The notes: generated from the sequence alone by a model not told the origin. 64,000 nucleotides of DNA from Pannonibacter sp051860505 (GCF_051860505.1 NZ_JBHYDX010000003.1:172290-236289); one strand, 5' to 3'; counted from the stretch's first letter, positions 34,377 through 43,166 are shown. Made by a program: numbers and translations.

Positions 34377-34964
34377 TCAATCGGATGGCCCCGGCAGGTG
34401 TTGCTGCAACCAGGCGCGCATGTCCTCGACTTCGCGCCGGATGAATTCGGGGTCCTTGTAGGCGGTGGCCAGCGTCGCCACGCCCTGGCTGCGCATGAGC
34501 AGGTGCAGGGCGATGTCATCGGCGCGCTCGGCAACACCCAACGCCTCGACCTGACACCGCAACCAGTCGCGGAAGACCGTGAACAGATGCGCCGCGTCAT
34601 CGCGGGCCGCATGACCAAGCTTGGCAAGCTCGGTCGCCAGCGTGCCGACCGGGCAGCCGTAGGCCATGATCTTGCTCTGGTTGGCAATGAGGATGCCGAT
34701 GAAGCGTTCGATGCGGTCTAGCGGCGGCAGCTCCTCTGCCCAGTGGCGGAGCAGCGCCTCGCGGTCGGCGACCCGGCGCGCGATCACCGCCGTCAGGATC
34801 TCATCCTTGGTGCGGAAGTGGTAATAGAAATTCCCGCGCGAGATCTGCACTGCCGCCGCAATGTCGGCAAAGGACGTCGCCTCGAAGCCGCGTTCATAGA
34901 ACAGCCGGTCGGCTGCCGCGACAATCTCGTCCCGCGTCTGCTTGCCCGCCACGTCATGCCTCAT
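34377..34964 (-). CDS. TetR family transcriptional regulator
   Basis: 195 aa. The N-terminal HTH is typical: TRDEIVAAADRLFYERGFEATSFADIAAAVQISRGNFYYHFRTKDEIL. The C-terminal ligand domain resembles the AcrR-C group. A large palindrome covers its own start, so it very likely represses itself and the downstream YciI gene. The ligand is unknown. Confidence 0.93.
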   Translation of the reverse strand: MRHDVAGKQTRDEIVAAADRLFYERGFEATSFADIAAAVQISRGNFYYHFRTKDEILTAVIARRVADREALLRHWAEELPPLDRIERFIGILIANQSKIMAYGCPVGTLATELAKLGHAARDDAAHLFTVFRDWLRCQVEALGVAERADDIALHLLMRSQGVATLATAYKDPEFIRREVEDMRAWLQQHLPGPSD

Positions 34965-35005
34965 TAGGTCATTTGTCCTAAGTTCAATTAGGACAAATGA
35001 CCTAA
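34964..35005. promoter_or_regulatory. Double palindromic operator for the TetR regulator
   Basis: TTAGGTCATTTGTCCTAA (34964-34981) and its exact reverse complement at 34988-35005 are separated by six bases. Each 18-mer is itself an imperfect palindrome (TAGG-CA-TG-CCTA), so these are two operator sites with centres 24 bp apart. The left site touches the tetR start codon, and the promoter must lie in or next to it. Confidence 0.8.
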
Positions 35006-35045
35006 TTTGTCAACCTGAACGGAATCTCGGCAGATCCATTCAGCC

Positions 35046-35555
35046 TCAGTCGCGCGGCAGGTCACGCCCGAGGCGCCAGATGCCGTAGCCGGTGGCGATG
35101 AGGGTCAAGCCGCTGACAACGGTGCGGGTCTGGTTAAAGGCCTGCCAGGTGGGGGAGTAAGCCTGCCAGATCACGTGGGCCTCCTCGATGCTGTCCGGTA
35201 CGCGGACCAGCGCCAGGGCCTCGTTCATCGGCACGTTGAAGCGCATCGTCAGAACCAGGCCACCCAGAAAGTACAAGAGCCCCCCTCCCAGGAAGGCAGC
35301 TCCGGCACCGCGCGCCTTCAGCCGCATGGCCAGCAGCCCGGTCAGGGCCAGTACCACCGGCGTGGCAAAGAACGCCGGCGCGAAGACGGCATTGCGGACA
35401 GAGCCGTTCATGGCCTGCATCGCGGCGATTGCGATGCGCGGGTCTGCTGCATCCAGCCCCCACATGGTCGAACAGACCCAGGCATAGAAGAAACCGAAGA
35501 TTGCGCCCGAGAGGACGAGCGACAGGCCAGCTGCGGCCAGACAGATCCGTTTCAT
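35046..35555 (-). CDS. DUF1772 membrane protein
   Basis: 169 aa with four membrane helices: LAAAGLSLVLSGAIFGFFYAW, a central pair, and a C-terminal VVSGLTLIATGYGIW. The pattern, with the NVPMNEAL segment, matches DUF1772 (anthrone-oxygenase-like). The ATG at 35555 has GGGAG 8 bases upstream. It diverges from the MarR gene. Its 3' end lies 40 bases from the TetR operator, so read-through into tetR is possible. Confidence 0.8.
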   Translation of the reverse strand: MKRICLAAAGLSLVLSGAIFGFFYAWVCSTMWGLDAADPRIAIAAMQAMNGSVRNAVFAPAFFATPVVLALTGLLAMRLKARGAGAAFLGGGLLYFLGGLVLTMRFNVPMNEALALVRVPDSIEEAHVIWQAYSPTWQAFNQTRTVVSGLTLIATGYGIWRLGRDLPRD

Positions 35556-35680
35556 GCGGTTCAACTCCCTCGCATGGCCGCCCCCAGCCATGTCCGTCTG
35601 CCCACAGGCACTCTATCAGCGCCGGCTGCGCCGTTTCGTCGCAACTTGTCGCAGCTGGTAACAAGCTGTCTTAGATAGAA

Positions 35681-35717
35681 TGACAATTATATTGTCAAAA
35701 TGACAATTTTAATGTCT
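35681..35717. promoter_or_regulatory. Palindromic operator before the MarR gene
   Basis: TGACAATTATATTGTCA (35681-35697) is a perfect 7-bp inverted repeat around 3 bases. A second, weaker copy begins at 35701 (TGACAATTTTAATGTCT), 20 bp further on. They lie in the 171-bp spacer shared by divergent DUF1772 and marR genes, and are good candidates for MarR autoregulation. Confidence 0.7.
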
Positions 35718-35726
35718 ATTAAGGCC

Positions 35727-36212
35727 ATGACTGAGACGACCCCCGATCAGGCGGCTGCCCGCCTCTATGACTTCATTCGTCTGATCCGCCCGGCCCATCG
35801 CCGACTGGCGCGATCGGTTGCCGCGCATCTGGATGGCACGGGCCTCTCCCTCGGCGGGCGGGCTGTACTCGAGCTTCTGGCCGAGACCGGGCCACTCAGC
35901 GTCGCCGGTGCCGCGCGGCTTCTGTTCCTGGCCCGGCAACAGGTGCAGCTGGTCATGGATTCGCTCGAACAGCAGGGATACGTGGAGAAACGCCCCAACC
36001 CGGCACATCGCCGCTCGCCGCTGTTCGCGCTGACGGACCAGGGCCGGAGGGCCTTCGCAGAGCTTCACACCCGCGAGCTGGCGCGTCTCGCCGATATCGC
36101 GGACCGGCTGGAGGGCGCAGACCTTTCGGCTGCCTTGCGGGTGATGACAGCCCTTGTCGAGGGCTTCGGCGCCTATGAGGACGATCCTGACGCGCCAAGG
36201 CCGCTGGCCTGA
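35727..36212 (+). CDS. MarR family transcriptional regulator
   Basis: 161 aa from ATG 35727 (MTETTPDQ), with TTAAGGCC upstream. Earlier in-frame ATGs at 35700 and 35712 fall inside the operator and are less likely. The winged helix is clear: LSVAGAARLLFLARQQVQLVMDSLEQQGYVEKRPNPAHRRSPLFALTDQGR. MarR proteins bind phenolic or oxidative signals and usually control a neighbouring gene; the isochorismatase-like gene follows after 58 bases. Confidence 0.92.
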   Translation: MTETTPDQAAARLYDFIRLIRPAHRRLARSVAAHLDGTGLSLGGRAVLELLAETGPLSVAGAARLLFLARQQVQLVMDSLEQQGYVEKRPNPAHRRSPLFALTDQGRRAFAELHTRELARLADIADRLEGADLSAALRVMTALVEGFGAYEDDPDAPRPLA

Positions 36213-36270
36213 AAATCAGCGAAGCGATCACGCCGGATCGCCTCGACCGCACAAGCAGAGGGAGATGCGC

Positions 36271-36939
36271 ATGGAACCCTGGATTATTGCCGCAGCTGGC
36301 TTCGGAGCAGGCGCCGCCGGAATGATCTGGTATGCCGCCCGCTCGTTGTCGGCCATCAGCCAGCCAACATCCGGGCCGGCCATCGATCCGTCAACGCGCC
36401 CGGCCCGTGCCTTGCTGCTGATTGACCTGCAGCCGGATTTCACCCGCCGCACTGGCAAGGGGGCCTATTCCCAAGCGGACCGGGCCCGGACAATTGCGCA
36501 TGTCAATGCGCTTGCAGCGGAAGCCCGACAGCTGGGGGAACCGGTGATCGTGCTACGCCATATCTGGCGGGGCTGGCCGGCGCGTCTTGCGGCTCGCCTC
36601 GCGCTTGGCGGCGCGGGAAATCCCGGTCGCACGGGACTGGCGCTGGACCCGGACATTCAGTCAGGCGAGGTGGTCGACATCGTCAAGCATCTCGGCGACG
36701 GCTTTTCAGCTCCGGACCTGTCCGCCCATCTCGAGCGTCTCAAGGTCGGTTCCGTGCGGCTTGCCGGCCTCGATGCCTGCCACTGCGTGCAGCTGACAGC
36801 GCGGGGGGCGGCGGCACGGGGCTATAAGGTCGAAATTCTCGACGAGGCGGTTCTCGCATCCGTACCGGCAGATTGGCAGGCGTTGCAACCAAAGCTCATC
36901 GCGGAGGGCATCCGGATTTCAGCGGCACCCGTGGCTTGA
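36271..36939 (+). CDS. Membrane-anchored isochorismatase-family hydrolase
   Basis: 222 aa. An N-terminal helix (IIAAAGFGAGAAGMIWYAA) precedes an isochorismatase fold: catalytic Asp in LLLIDLQPDFT, then VIVLRHIW, and the nucleophile cysteine in LDACHCVQLTARGAAARGY. The family includes nicotinamidases and other amidases; substrate unknown. GAGGGAG precedes the ATG at 36271. A membrane anchor is unusual for this otherwise cytoplasmic family. It is probably cotranscribed with marR. Confidence 0.82.
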   Translation: MEPWIIAAAGFGAGAAGMIWYAARSLSAISQPTSGPAIDPSTRPARALLLIDLQPDFTRRTGKGAYSQADRARTIAHVNALAAEARQLGEPVIVLRHIWRGWPARLAARLALGGAGNPGRTGLALDPDIQSGEVVDIVKHLGDGFSAPDLSAHLERLKVGSVRLAGLDACHCVQLTARGAAARGYKVEILDEAVLASVPADWQALQPKLIAEGIRISAAPVA

Positions 36940-37069
36940 CAGCGGGGCAACGAGCGGGCATCACAGCCTCATGAGCAGGAACCTGACCACGTTTGTATCG
37001 GTCTATTATTTTACGGCGCCCTTCTAGGCGGCCGTGTTCGATCCTGCTCGACTATCAAACAGCATGAGA

Positions 37070-37110
37070 TGAACCACATAGCCGCCGCGTCAGGCGGCTT
37101 GCATGGTTCA
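37070..37110 (+). promoter_or_regulatory. Hairpin in the tyrS leader
   Basis: TGAACCA (37070-37076) pairs with TGGTTCA (37104-37110), and GCCGCC (37081-37086) with GGCGGC (37093-37098), forming a two-part stem 28 bases before the tyrS start. There is no U run. It is in the transcribed leader if the promoter is upstream, but no T-box signature is seen. Confidence 0.5.
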
Positions 37111-37138
37111 AGGTCCCTGGCGTGGCCAGGAGACCAGA

Positions 37139-38416
37139 ATGACCCAGCATGTCGATGAAACCACCGGTCGCGCCACGCGTCTGAAGTCCGAAGCCCTGCG
37201 CGTCCTATTCGACCGCGGCCTCGTCAACCAGACCACGGATCTTGAGGGGCTTGATGCTGCCTTTGACGCCGGACCGGTGACCTTTTACGCCGGCTTTGAT
37301 GCCACGGCTGCGAGCCTGCATGTCGGCCATCTGGTTCCGCTTGTCACCATGCGCTGGCTGCAGAAGCTCGGCCATCAGCCCATCGCTGTGCTTGGCGGCG
37401 GCACCACGCTGGTCGGCGATCCGAGCTTCCGCAACGACAGTCGGCCGCTGCTGACCGAGGCGCAGATTGAGGACAACATGGCCGGCATTCGCCGGTCCAT
37501 CGAGGGCATCCTCGATCTGGAGGGGACCGACGGGGCGCTGCTCGTCAACAATGCCGAGTGGCTGACCGAATTCCGCTTCCTCGAATTCCTGCGCGACTAC
37601 GGCACCCAGTTCACCGTCAATCGCATGATGAGCTTCGACAGCGTCCGCACGCGCCTGGAAGCGCAACAGCCGCTGACCGTGCTGGAGTTCTGCTACATGA
37701 TGCTGCAGGCGGTCGATTTCCTGGAGCTTGCCCGCCGGCACGGCTGCACGCTCCAGATCGGCGGTTCCGACCAGTGGGGCAACATCGTCAATGGCGTGGA
37801 TCTTGGCCGCCGCGATGGCCGCCAGCTTTTCGGCCTCACCGTGCCGCTGGTTACCGCCGCCAATGGCCAGAAGATGGGCAAGACCGCCGCCGGCGCCGTC
37901 TGGCTGCATCCGGACAAGCTGTCGCCGGCCGGTTTCTGGCAGTTCTGGCGCAACACCGCCGATGCGGATGTGGCGCAGTACCTGCGCCTTTTCACCGAGC
38001 TGCCGCTGAACGAGGTCGCGCGGTTGTCGGCCCTCAAGGGGGCAGAGTTGAACGAGGCGAAGAAGATCCTCGCGACGCAGGTCACGGCCCTGGTGCATGG
38101 CGCAGCTGCCGCTCGCGGCGCGCTCGAACAGGGTGAGGCGCTGTTCTCTGACGATGAGGAAGCCGCTGAGCCGACCCACACGCTGCCATTGGCAAGCCTT
38201 GCCGATGGTCTCGGCCTGCTGGAACTGGTCGTCGCGGCCGGCTTTGCTCAGTCAAATGGCGAGGCCCGGCGTCTGGTCGAGGCCGGTGGTGTCCGCCTCA
38301 ACGGATCAACCGTTGATGACCCGCGCCGCCGCATCTCGCCGGGGGATCTGGCCGCCAACGACCGCCTGACCCTTGCCATCGGCCGCCGCCGCAAGGCCCT
38401 TGTCGCCTTCGGGTGA
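37139..38416 (+). CDS. tyrS: Tyrosine-tRNA ligase
   Basis: 425 aa. The class I HIGH motif appears as ASLHVGHLVPL, the tyrosine site as YAGFDATA and QIGGSDQWGNIVNG, and the KMSKS loop as KMGKTAAGAVWL. A C-terminal S4 RNA-binding domain (ARRLVEAGGVRLNGSTVDDP) completes it. The ATG at 37139 follows CCAGGAGACC. It is an essential gene and stands alone. Confidence 0.97.
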   Translation: MTQHVDETTGRATRLKSEALRVLFDRGLVNQTTDLEGLDAAFDAGPVTFYAGFDATAASLHVGHLVPLVTMRWLQKLGHQPIAVLGGGTTLVGDPSFRNDSRPLLTEAQIEDNMAGIRRSIEGILDLEGTDGALLVNNAEWLTEFRFLEFLRDYGTQFTVNRMMSFDSVRTRLEAQQPLTVLEFCYMMLQAVDFLELARRHGCTLQIGGSDQWGNIVNGVDLGRRDGRQLFGLTVPLVTAANGQKMGKTAAGAVWLHPDKLSPAGFWQFWRNTADADVAQYLRLFTELPLNEVARLSALKGAELNEAKKILATQVTALVHGAAAARGALEQGEALFSDDEEAAEPTHTLPLASLADGLGLLELVVAAGFAQSNGEARRLVEAGGVRLNGSTVDDPRRRISPGDLAANDRLTLAIGRRRKALVAFG

Positions 38417-38501
38417 GGGAAGGGGGCCCGAACGGGCTATCTCCCAGCTGTCCTCTCCACGAGGCAGGGCGATCGCGTAGTTGGCCAGCCGGTTGTCGAG
38501 G

Positions 38502-38680
38502 CGTCGAAGCCCCCCTCCCCCTCGTGGGGAGGGGTAAGGGGTGGGGGGGCTCGGGCGGCCAACAGCTCACCAAGCGTCTCAAGCAAACCGAGTAAAGAAT
38601 GTTTGTAGCCTGGATTGAAGTCCGCTTCCCCCCACCCCCAAACCCCTCCCCACGAGGGGGAGGGGGGCTGAGATGCCTCG
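38502..38680. repeat. Dispersed inverted repeat, CCCCTCCCC family (copy B)
   Basis: GCCCCCCTCCCCCTCGTGGG at the left and CCCCTCCCCACGAGGGGGAG at the right pair across about 95 bases. The right edge continues with GGCTGAGATGCCTCGAAAAC, which recurs in the copy at 57.0 kb. The 390 bp between tyrS and the next gene hold this and no convincing ORF. Confidence 0.75.
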
Positions 38681-38806
38681 AAAACCGTCTGGCTGCATAA
38701 GTGATAGCCCTGCTCACGAAAGGCATAGGGGCTGCAAGGTTGCAACAACGGTCCGGGCTTCTCGTGACGCCCGTCCTCACGGCAACAAGGCCTCAGGCCC
38801 TCAAAC

Positions 38807-39592
38807 TCAAACAAAACTGCCGAAGAAACGGCACATGAACTCGAGCTGGCGCTGGCGGTTGTCGCTGAAGGCGGAGCGCGGAAAATATTCACGGTCGGTG
38901 GTGACCGGCTCGGTGACCGGCAGGCCGTTTGCGCCGATGGCGATTGCAAGCGACTGCGCCGAGTAGCCGAGCCGCATCATCTGGTCGAGCAGGCCGGGGT
39001 AGTACATGGCGTAGAACTGCTCCACCAGCGGACGGGTCGCGAAGGCATGTCCGGTGTGGGCGCGGTCGTTGATCGTTGTCGCGTCGACGACACACATCGG
39101 CTGATAGCGGTTCGCCGTCACCGCCGCATTGCCCCCCCAGATCGTGCCCTGCATCGCACCGTCACTGATGTAGACCACCTGATTGACGATCTGCTGCGCC
39201 GGATTGGTGGTGTTCTGGGTGATGAGCTGGGCCGTTGTCAGGGTCTGACCCGCAACCAGGTTCTGGATCGCTGTCCGGATATCCGTCGCCGTACTTCCGA
39301 GATTGCGGAAGATGACCTGCGCGCTCTGTGAGTTGGTCTGGTAGCTGGCGTTTCCATCCCAGTTGCCGACATAGAGCCCGACCACGCGTGTGGGTCGCTC
39401 GAACATGCCAAAGCCGGAGCGGTGCAGCGGACGCAGCCGCAGGAACGCATTGGCATCGTCCATGTAGTAAGTGCTGGGCAACTGCTGCGCGCCAAACGAC
39501 ATGCTCGCATTGTTCGGTGCAATCGTGATGTCGATGCTGCCGAACAGGCGGTTGAGGGGCTTGATCAGCGAAACGGGGGTCTGGGTCGGCAT
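38807..39592 (-). CDS. Orphan protein of unknown function
   Basis: 261 aa with a strong AAGGAGTG site before the ATG at 39592, so it is very likely expressed. I recognise no family. There is no signal peptide or membrane helix. The composition is rich in Asn, Gln, Thr and Ala (TNSQSAQVIFRN, TAQLITQNTTNPAQQIVNQ), unlike its Arg/Leu-rich neighbours. Readable segments include YYMDDANAFLRLRPLHRSGFG and VVGLYVGNWDGNASYQT. It lies alone between a repeat and ccrM, next to the GH18/TetR/MarR stretch, which may be an acquired region. Confidence 0.8.
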   Translation of the reverse strand: MPTQTPVSLIKPLNRLFGSIDITIAPNNASMSFGAQQLPSTYYMDDANAFLRLRPLHRSGFGMFERPTRVVGLYVGNWDGNASYQTNSQSAQVIFRNLGSTATDIRTAIQNLVAGQTLTTAQLITQNTTNPAQQIVNQVVYISDGAMQGTIWGGNAAVTANRYQPMCVVDATTINDRAHTGHAFATRPLVEQFYAMYYPGLLDQMMRLGYSAQSLAIAIGANGLPVTEPVTTDREYFPRSAFSDNRQRQLEFMCRFFGSFV

Positions 39593-39689
39593 GGTTCACT
39601 CCTTGATCGGCCGCACGGGGCGGGTTGATCAGGAGGACGCGCAGTCGGACGATCCGTGAGCCGTCTTCTGGCAGTGTGCCGTATCAAGA

Positions 39690-39724
39690 CAAAACACCCC
39701 CGGCTCTCTCGAAGCCGGGGGTGT
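39690..39724 (-). terminator. Rho-independent terminator of ccrM
   Basis: ACACCCCCGGCT and AGCCGGGGGTGT pair in a 12-bp stem with a 7-base loop. On the minus strand TTTTGTCTTG follows, as expected after ccrM. Confidence 0.85.
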
Positions 39725-39832
39725 CCTTGGCAATTCGCGGGGACGCGAATGTCCGCGTCCGGAGGAGTGACGGACAGGCGAGGACTGTGGCCAATCCTTC
39801 CCCGTCACATCAGGCGCCGCATCGGCCTGATG

Positions 39833-41023
39833 TCATTCCGCCAGACGGGATCTCAGAAGCTTGCGCAAGTCATCGACCGGATTGCGCGCGCCATTGTCGT
39901 TGATGTGCCAGAAGGTCCAGCCGTTGCAGGCCTCGGCCCCCTGGACCAGCGCTCCGACCTTGTGGATCGAACCGGAATGCGACCCGCTGAGCAGCGAGCC
40001 ATCCGCCCGCACCACGGCCTGATGCTTGCCTTTCGGGCAGGTCAGTTCGGTGCCTGGGGCCAGCAAGCCGGCCTCCAGCAGCGAGCCGAAGGGGATGCGC
40101 GGTTCGGCGCGCTTGCCCTTCTGCATGTCCAGGCTCGCGCCGCTCCCGGCCTCGATGGCGTCGATGCGCTTGCGGGCGGCCTCGATATAGGCGTCCTCCC
40201 GCTCGACGCCGACGAAGCGCCGGCCCAGCCGTTTGGCAACAGCGCCGGTGGTGCCCGTGCCGAAGAACGGATCGAGCACCACGTCGCCCGGCTTGGACGA
40301 GGCTGTCAGCACCCGGTAGAGCAGCGATTCCGGCTTCTGCGTCGGATGCACTTTCTGACCATCCTCGCCCTTCAGGCGTTCGGATCCGGTGCACAACGGC
40401 AGCTGCCAGTCGGAGCGCATCTGCAGGTCGTCGTTGAAGGTCTTCAGCGCATCGTAATTGAAGGTGTACTTGGCCTCGCGTGACGGCGCAGCCCAGATCA
40501 TCGTCTCATGCGCATTGGTGAAGCGCTTGCCGCGGAAGTTCGGCATCGGGTTCGACTTCAGCCAGACGATGTCGTTGAGGATCCAGAAGCCCAGATCCTG
40601 CAGGATTGAACCGACGCGGAAGATGTTGTGGTAGGAGCCGATCACCCAGATCGAGCCATCCTTCTTCAGGACACGCTTGACCGCCATCAGCCAGGCGCGG
40701 GTGAAGGCATCATAGGCGTCAAAGCTGGCGAACTGGTCCCAGTGGTCGTCGCAGGCGTCCACCTTCGACTGGTCCGGCCGGTGCAGATCGCCGCCAAGCT
40801 GCAGGTTGTAGGGCGGATCGGCAAAGACCAGGTCCACCGACTTCGGCGGCAGCTTCTCCAGGGCAGCGACACAGTCGCCCTTGAGGATGGTGTTCAGCCA
40901 CGAGGGCTGGGCAGCCGGGTCCAGTGCGTCCAGCGAGCGGGAAAAGCTCGCAGGGGCTGTCGCGGCGGTCGATCGGGTTTTAAGGGGTGTCCGCGAGGAC
41001 ACCCCAGTACGCAGAACAGTCAT
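39833..41023 (-). CDS. ccrM: CcrM-type adenine-N6 DNA methyltransferase (GANTC)
   Basis: 396 aa. The catalytic DPPY motif (FADPPYNLQLGG) comes before the SAM-binding FFGTGTTG, the beta-class order, and TQKPESLLYRVL is the usual CcrM segment. The C-terminal extension of about 85 aa (GSLLEAGLLAPGTEL, SGSIHKVGALVQG) is the domain found in CcrM orthologues. In Caulobacter and Rhizobiales it methylates GANTC late in replication and times cell-cycle genes. ATG 41023 is preferred over GTG 41041. I see no GANTC site in the 360 bp upstream. Confidence 0.95.
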   Translation of the reverse strand: MTVLRTGVSSRTPLKTRSTAATAPASFSRSLDALDPAAQPSWLNTILKGDCVAALEKLPPKSVDLVFADPPYNLQLGGDLHRPDQSKVDACDDHWDQFASFDAYDAFTRAWLMAVKRVLKKDGSIWVIGSYHNIFRVGSILQDLGFWILNDIVWLKSNPMPNFRGKRFTNAHETMIWAAPSREAKYTFNYDALKTFNDDLQMRSDWQLPLCTGSERLKGEDGQKVHPTQKPESLLYRVLTASSKPGDVVLDPFFGTGTTGAVAKRLGRRFVGVEREDAYIEAARKRIDAIEAGSGASLDMQKGKRAEPRIPFGSLLEAGLLAPGTELTCPKGKHQAVVRADGSLLSGSHSGSIHKVGALVQGAEACNGWTFWHINDNGARNPVDDLRKLLRSRLAE

Positions 41024-41242
41024 TGCGACGCAAAACCTCACGCAATTTCGAGGTTCATGGTTACCGGTCTTGGTAAATCCGAAGTTAAGCGCCGCGGGTC
41101 ATTTTCTTTTTGATTTCAAGAGTTTGTTTACAGAGGTAAAGGCACCTGCTGGCATTTTGCGAAAGCTTGCGCGCAAGACACCGGGGAATGCAAGGTTTTG
41201 CGGGCCGGGCCCCCGACCCAGCCGTATCGGCGCGTTAACGCT

Positions 41243-41270
41243 TTGACACTGGATCGTGCAAAAATAAGCG
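41243..41270 (+). promoter_or_regulatory. Possible promoter for the AMP nucleosidase gene
   Basis: TTGACA at 41243-41248 is a perfect -35 element. A weak -10 candidate (TAAGCG, 41265) follows after 16 bases. The 362-bp spacer between ccrM and amn is AT-rich compared with its surroundings and holds no gene. Confidence 0.35.
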
Positions 41271-41385
41271 CTGATGAAGATTTCTCCGGCCGGCGAAAAA
41301 ATTTTCAAAAACCTGTGCTGCACAGCTTGACGGCGCGAATTCCGAGGCGGATCCTGCCGGGATAAGAACAAGAAGGAGAATTGAA

Positions 41386-42894
41386 TTGACGCACCGTTCC
41401 TACCGGAACCCGCTGTTGCAGCCGCGCAACCTGGTCCTCGCACCGGAAGCCCCGCTCCAGCCCTATGTGAAGGCGGAAGAGGCCGTTGCCCGCCTGATCG
41501 AGCTTTTTGAACGCAATACGGCGTTTATCCGAAATGCTTTCAATGACTTGCTGCAAGGAAACGTGCCGGATGGCCGCGTTCGGGCCTTCTATCCGCAGAT
41601 CCGCCTGGTCACCGACAGCCATTCCCGCCTCGACAGCCGCCTCGCCTATGGCTTCGTTTCTGGTCCTGGCCTGCATGGCACCACGATCACCCGGCCGGAC
41701 CTGTTCCGTCAGTATCTGACGCATCAGATCACGCAGTTGATCCGCAACCACGATGTTCCGATCCTTGTCGGCGACAGCGAGACGCCGATCCCGCTGCATT
41801 TCGCTTTCTATGATGGGACCCACGTGGAAGGCGCGGCCTCCGCAAAGCTCGACCGGCCGCTGGCGGACACCTTCGACCTGCCCGACCTGACGCTGATGGA
41901 TGATTCCATCGCCAATGGCACCTACGAGCCGCTCGACGGCGTCATGCCGCTGGCCCCCTTCACGGCGCCGCGCGTCGACTATTCGTTGCACCGGCTGCAG
42001 CATTACACGGCAACGGCGGCCGAGCATTTCCAGAACTACGTGCTTTTCACCAACTACCAGTTCTACATCGACGAGTTCTGCCGCATGGCCGAAGCCGCAA
42101 TGGCCGATCCGGACAGCGGCTATGAGGCCTTCGTCTCGCCGGGCAACCTGGTGATCCAGCACGGCGCTACCGAGCCGAGTTCTGGCGTGGCCCCTGCCAA
42201 GCTGCCGCAGATGCCGGCCTATCACCTCAAGCGCGCCGACAACTCCGGCATCACCATGGTCAACATCGGCGTCGGGCCGTCCAACGCCAAGACCATCACC
42301 GACCATATCGCCGTGCTGCGCCCGCATGCCTGGCTGATGCTTGGCCACTGCGCCGGACTGCGCAACAGCCAGACCCTCGGCGACTACGTCCTCGCCCATG
42401 GCTATGTCCGTGATGACAACGTGCTGAACCAGGATCTTCCGGTCTGGGTGCCGATCCCGCCTCTGGCCGAGGTGCAGGTGGCGCTGGAAGACGCGGTGGC
42501 GGAAGTCACCGGCTACACCGGTTATGAACTGAAGAAGGTCATGCGCACCGGCACCGTTGCCTCCATCGACAACCGCAACTGGGAACTCTGGGACCAGCGC
42601 GGCCTGGTGCAGCGCTTCTCGCAGTCCCGCGCCATTGCCCTCGACATGGAAAGCGCGACCATCGCTGCCAACGGCTTCCGCTTCCGCGTTCCCTACGGCA
42701 CGCTGCTCTGCGTGTCCGACAAGCCGCTGCACGGGGAGCTGAAGCTGCCGGGCATGGCGACGGACTTCTACAAGCGCCAGGTCGCCCAACATCTGGAGAT
42801 CGGCATCCGCGCCATGGAGAAGCTCCGGGCCATGCCGCATGAGCGCCTGCACTCCCGCAAGCTGCGCAGCTTCGCGGAAACCGCGTTCCAGTAA
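41386..42894 (+). CDS. amn: AMP nucleosidase
   Basis: 502 aa, beginning at TTG 41386 with AGAAGGAG 7 bases upstream. The C-terminal half is a purine nucleoside phosphorylase-like domain (ITMVNIGVGPSNAKTITDHIAVLRPHAWLMLGHCAGLR, DMESATIAANGFRFRVPYGTLLCVSDKPLHGE). The enzyme splits AMP into adenine and ribose 5-phosphate and so drains the adenylate pool. The TTG start suggests modest translation. Confidence 0.95.
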   Translation: MTHRSYRNPLLQPRNLVLAPEAPLQPYVKAEEAVARLIELFERNTAFIRNAFNDLLQGNVPDGRVRAFYPQIRLVTDSHSRLDSRLAYGFVSGPGLHGTTITRPDLFRQYLTHQITQLIRNHDVPILVGDSETPIPLHFAFYDGTHVEGAASAKLDRPLADTFDLPDLTLMDDSIANGTYEPLDGVMPLAPFTAPRVDYSLHRLQHYTATAAEHFQNYVLFTNYQFYIDEFCRMAEAAMADPDSGYEAFVSPGNLVIQHGATEPSSGVAPAKLPQMPAYHLKRADNSGITMVNIGVGPSNAKTITDHIAVLRPHAWLMLGHCAGLRNSQTLGDYVLAHGYVRDDNVLNQDLPVWVPIPPLAEVQVALEDAVAEVTGYTGYELKKVMRTGTVASIDNRNWELWDQRGLVQRFSQSRAIALDMESATIAANGFRFRVPYGTLLCVSDKPLHGELKLPGMATDFYKRQVAQHLEIGIRAMEKLRAMPHERLHSRKLRSFAETAFQ

Positions 42895-43090
42895 GACCAA
42901 CTCGCTGTGAGCTTGACTCACCGAGAGTAGGTCAAGCCTGTGCGGCGACTGAGCATTTTCAAGGCGTGATGCGTCAGCATCTCAGCGCTTTGATACGAGA
43001 TGGTCCTGACCGGGTCTCGGAATGAGGCCCGGTCAGCCCGTTGTGCCGCTCCGCACCTGCCTGTCGGATACCCGAAATCCCGCCCTCTGC

Positions 43091-43158
43091 GGTCATCCCC
43101 GCCTCGTGCGGGGATCCATCCGGTCCCGGGTCTCCGCTGCGCTGCGCACGGGATGACG
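43091..43158. repeat. Dispersed inverted repeat (copy 4, hybrid)
   Basis: The left half (GGTCATCCCCGCCTCGTGCG) matches the copy at 22.8 kb, and the right half (CCGGGTCTCCGCTGCGC to GGGATGACG) matches the copies at 5.4 and 13.6 kb. It seems to be a recombinant or deleted form. It lies between convergent amn and bfr. Confidence 0.7.
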
Positions 43159-43166
43159 CCAAAGGA

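Noticed and set aside
37070..37138. Possible tRNA or T-box before tyrS (GGTTCAAGG looks like a T-loop)
   Set aside because: No acceptor stem, D-arm or anticodon arm can be folded, and no T-box sequence is present.
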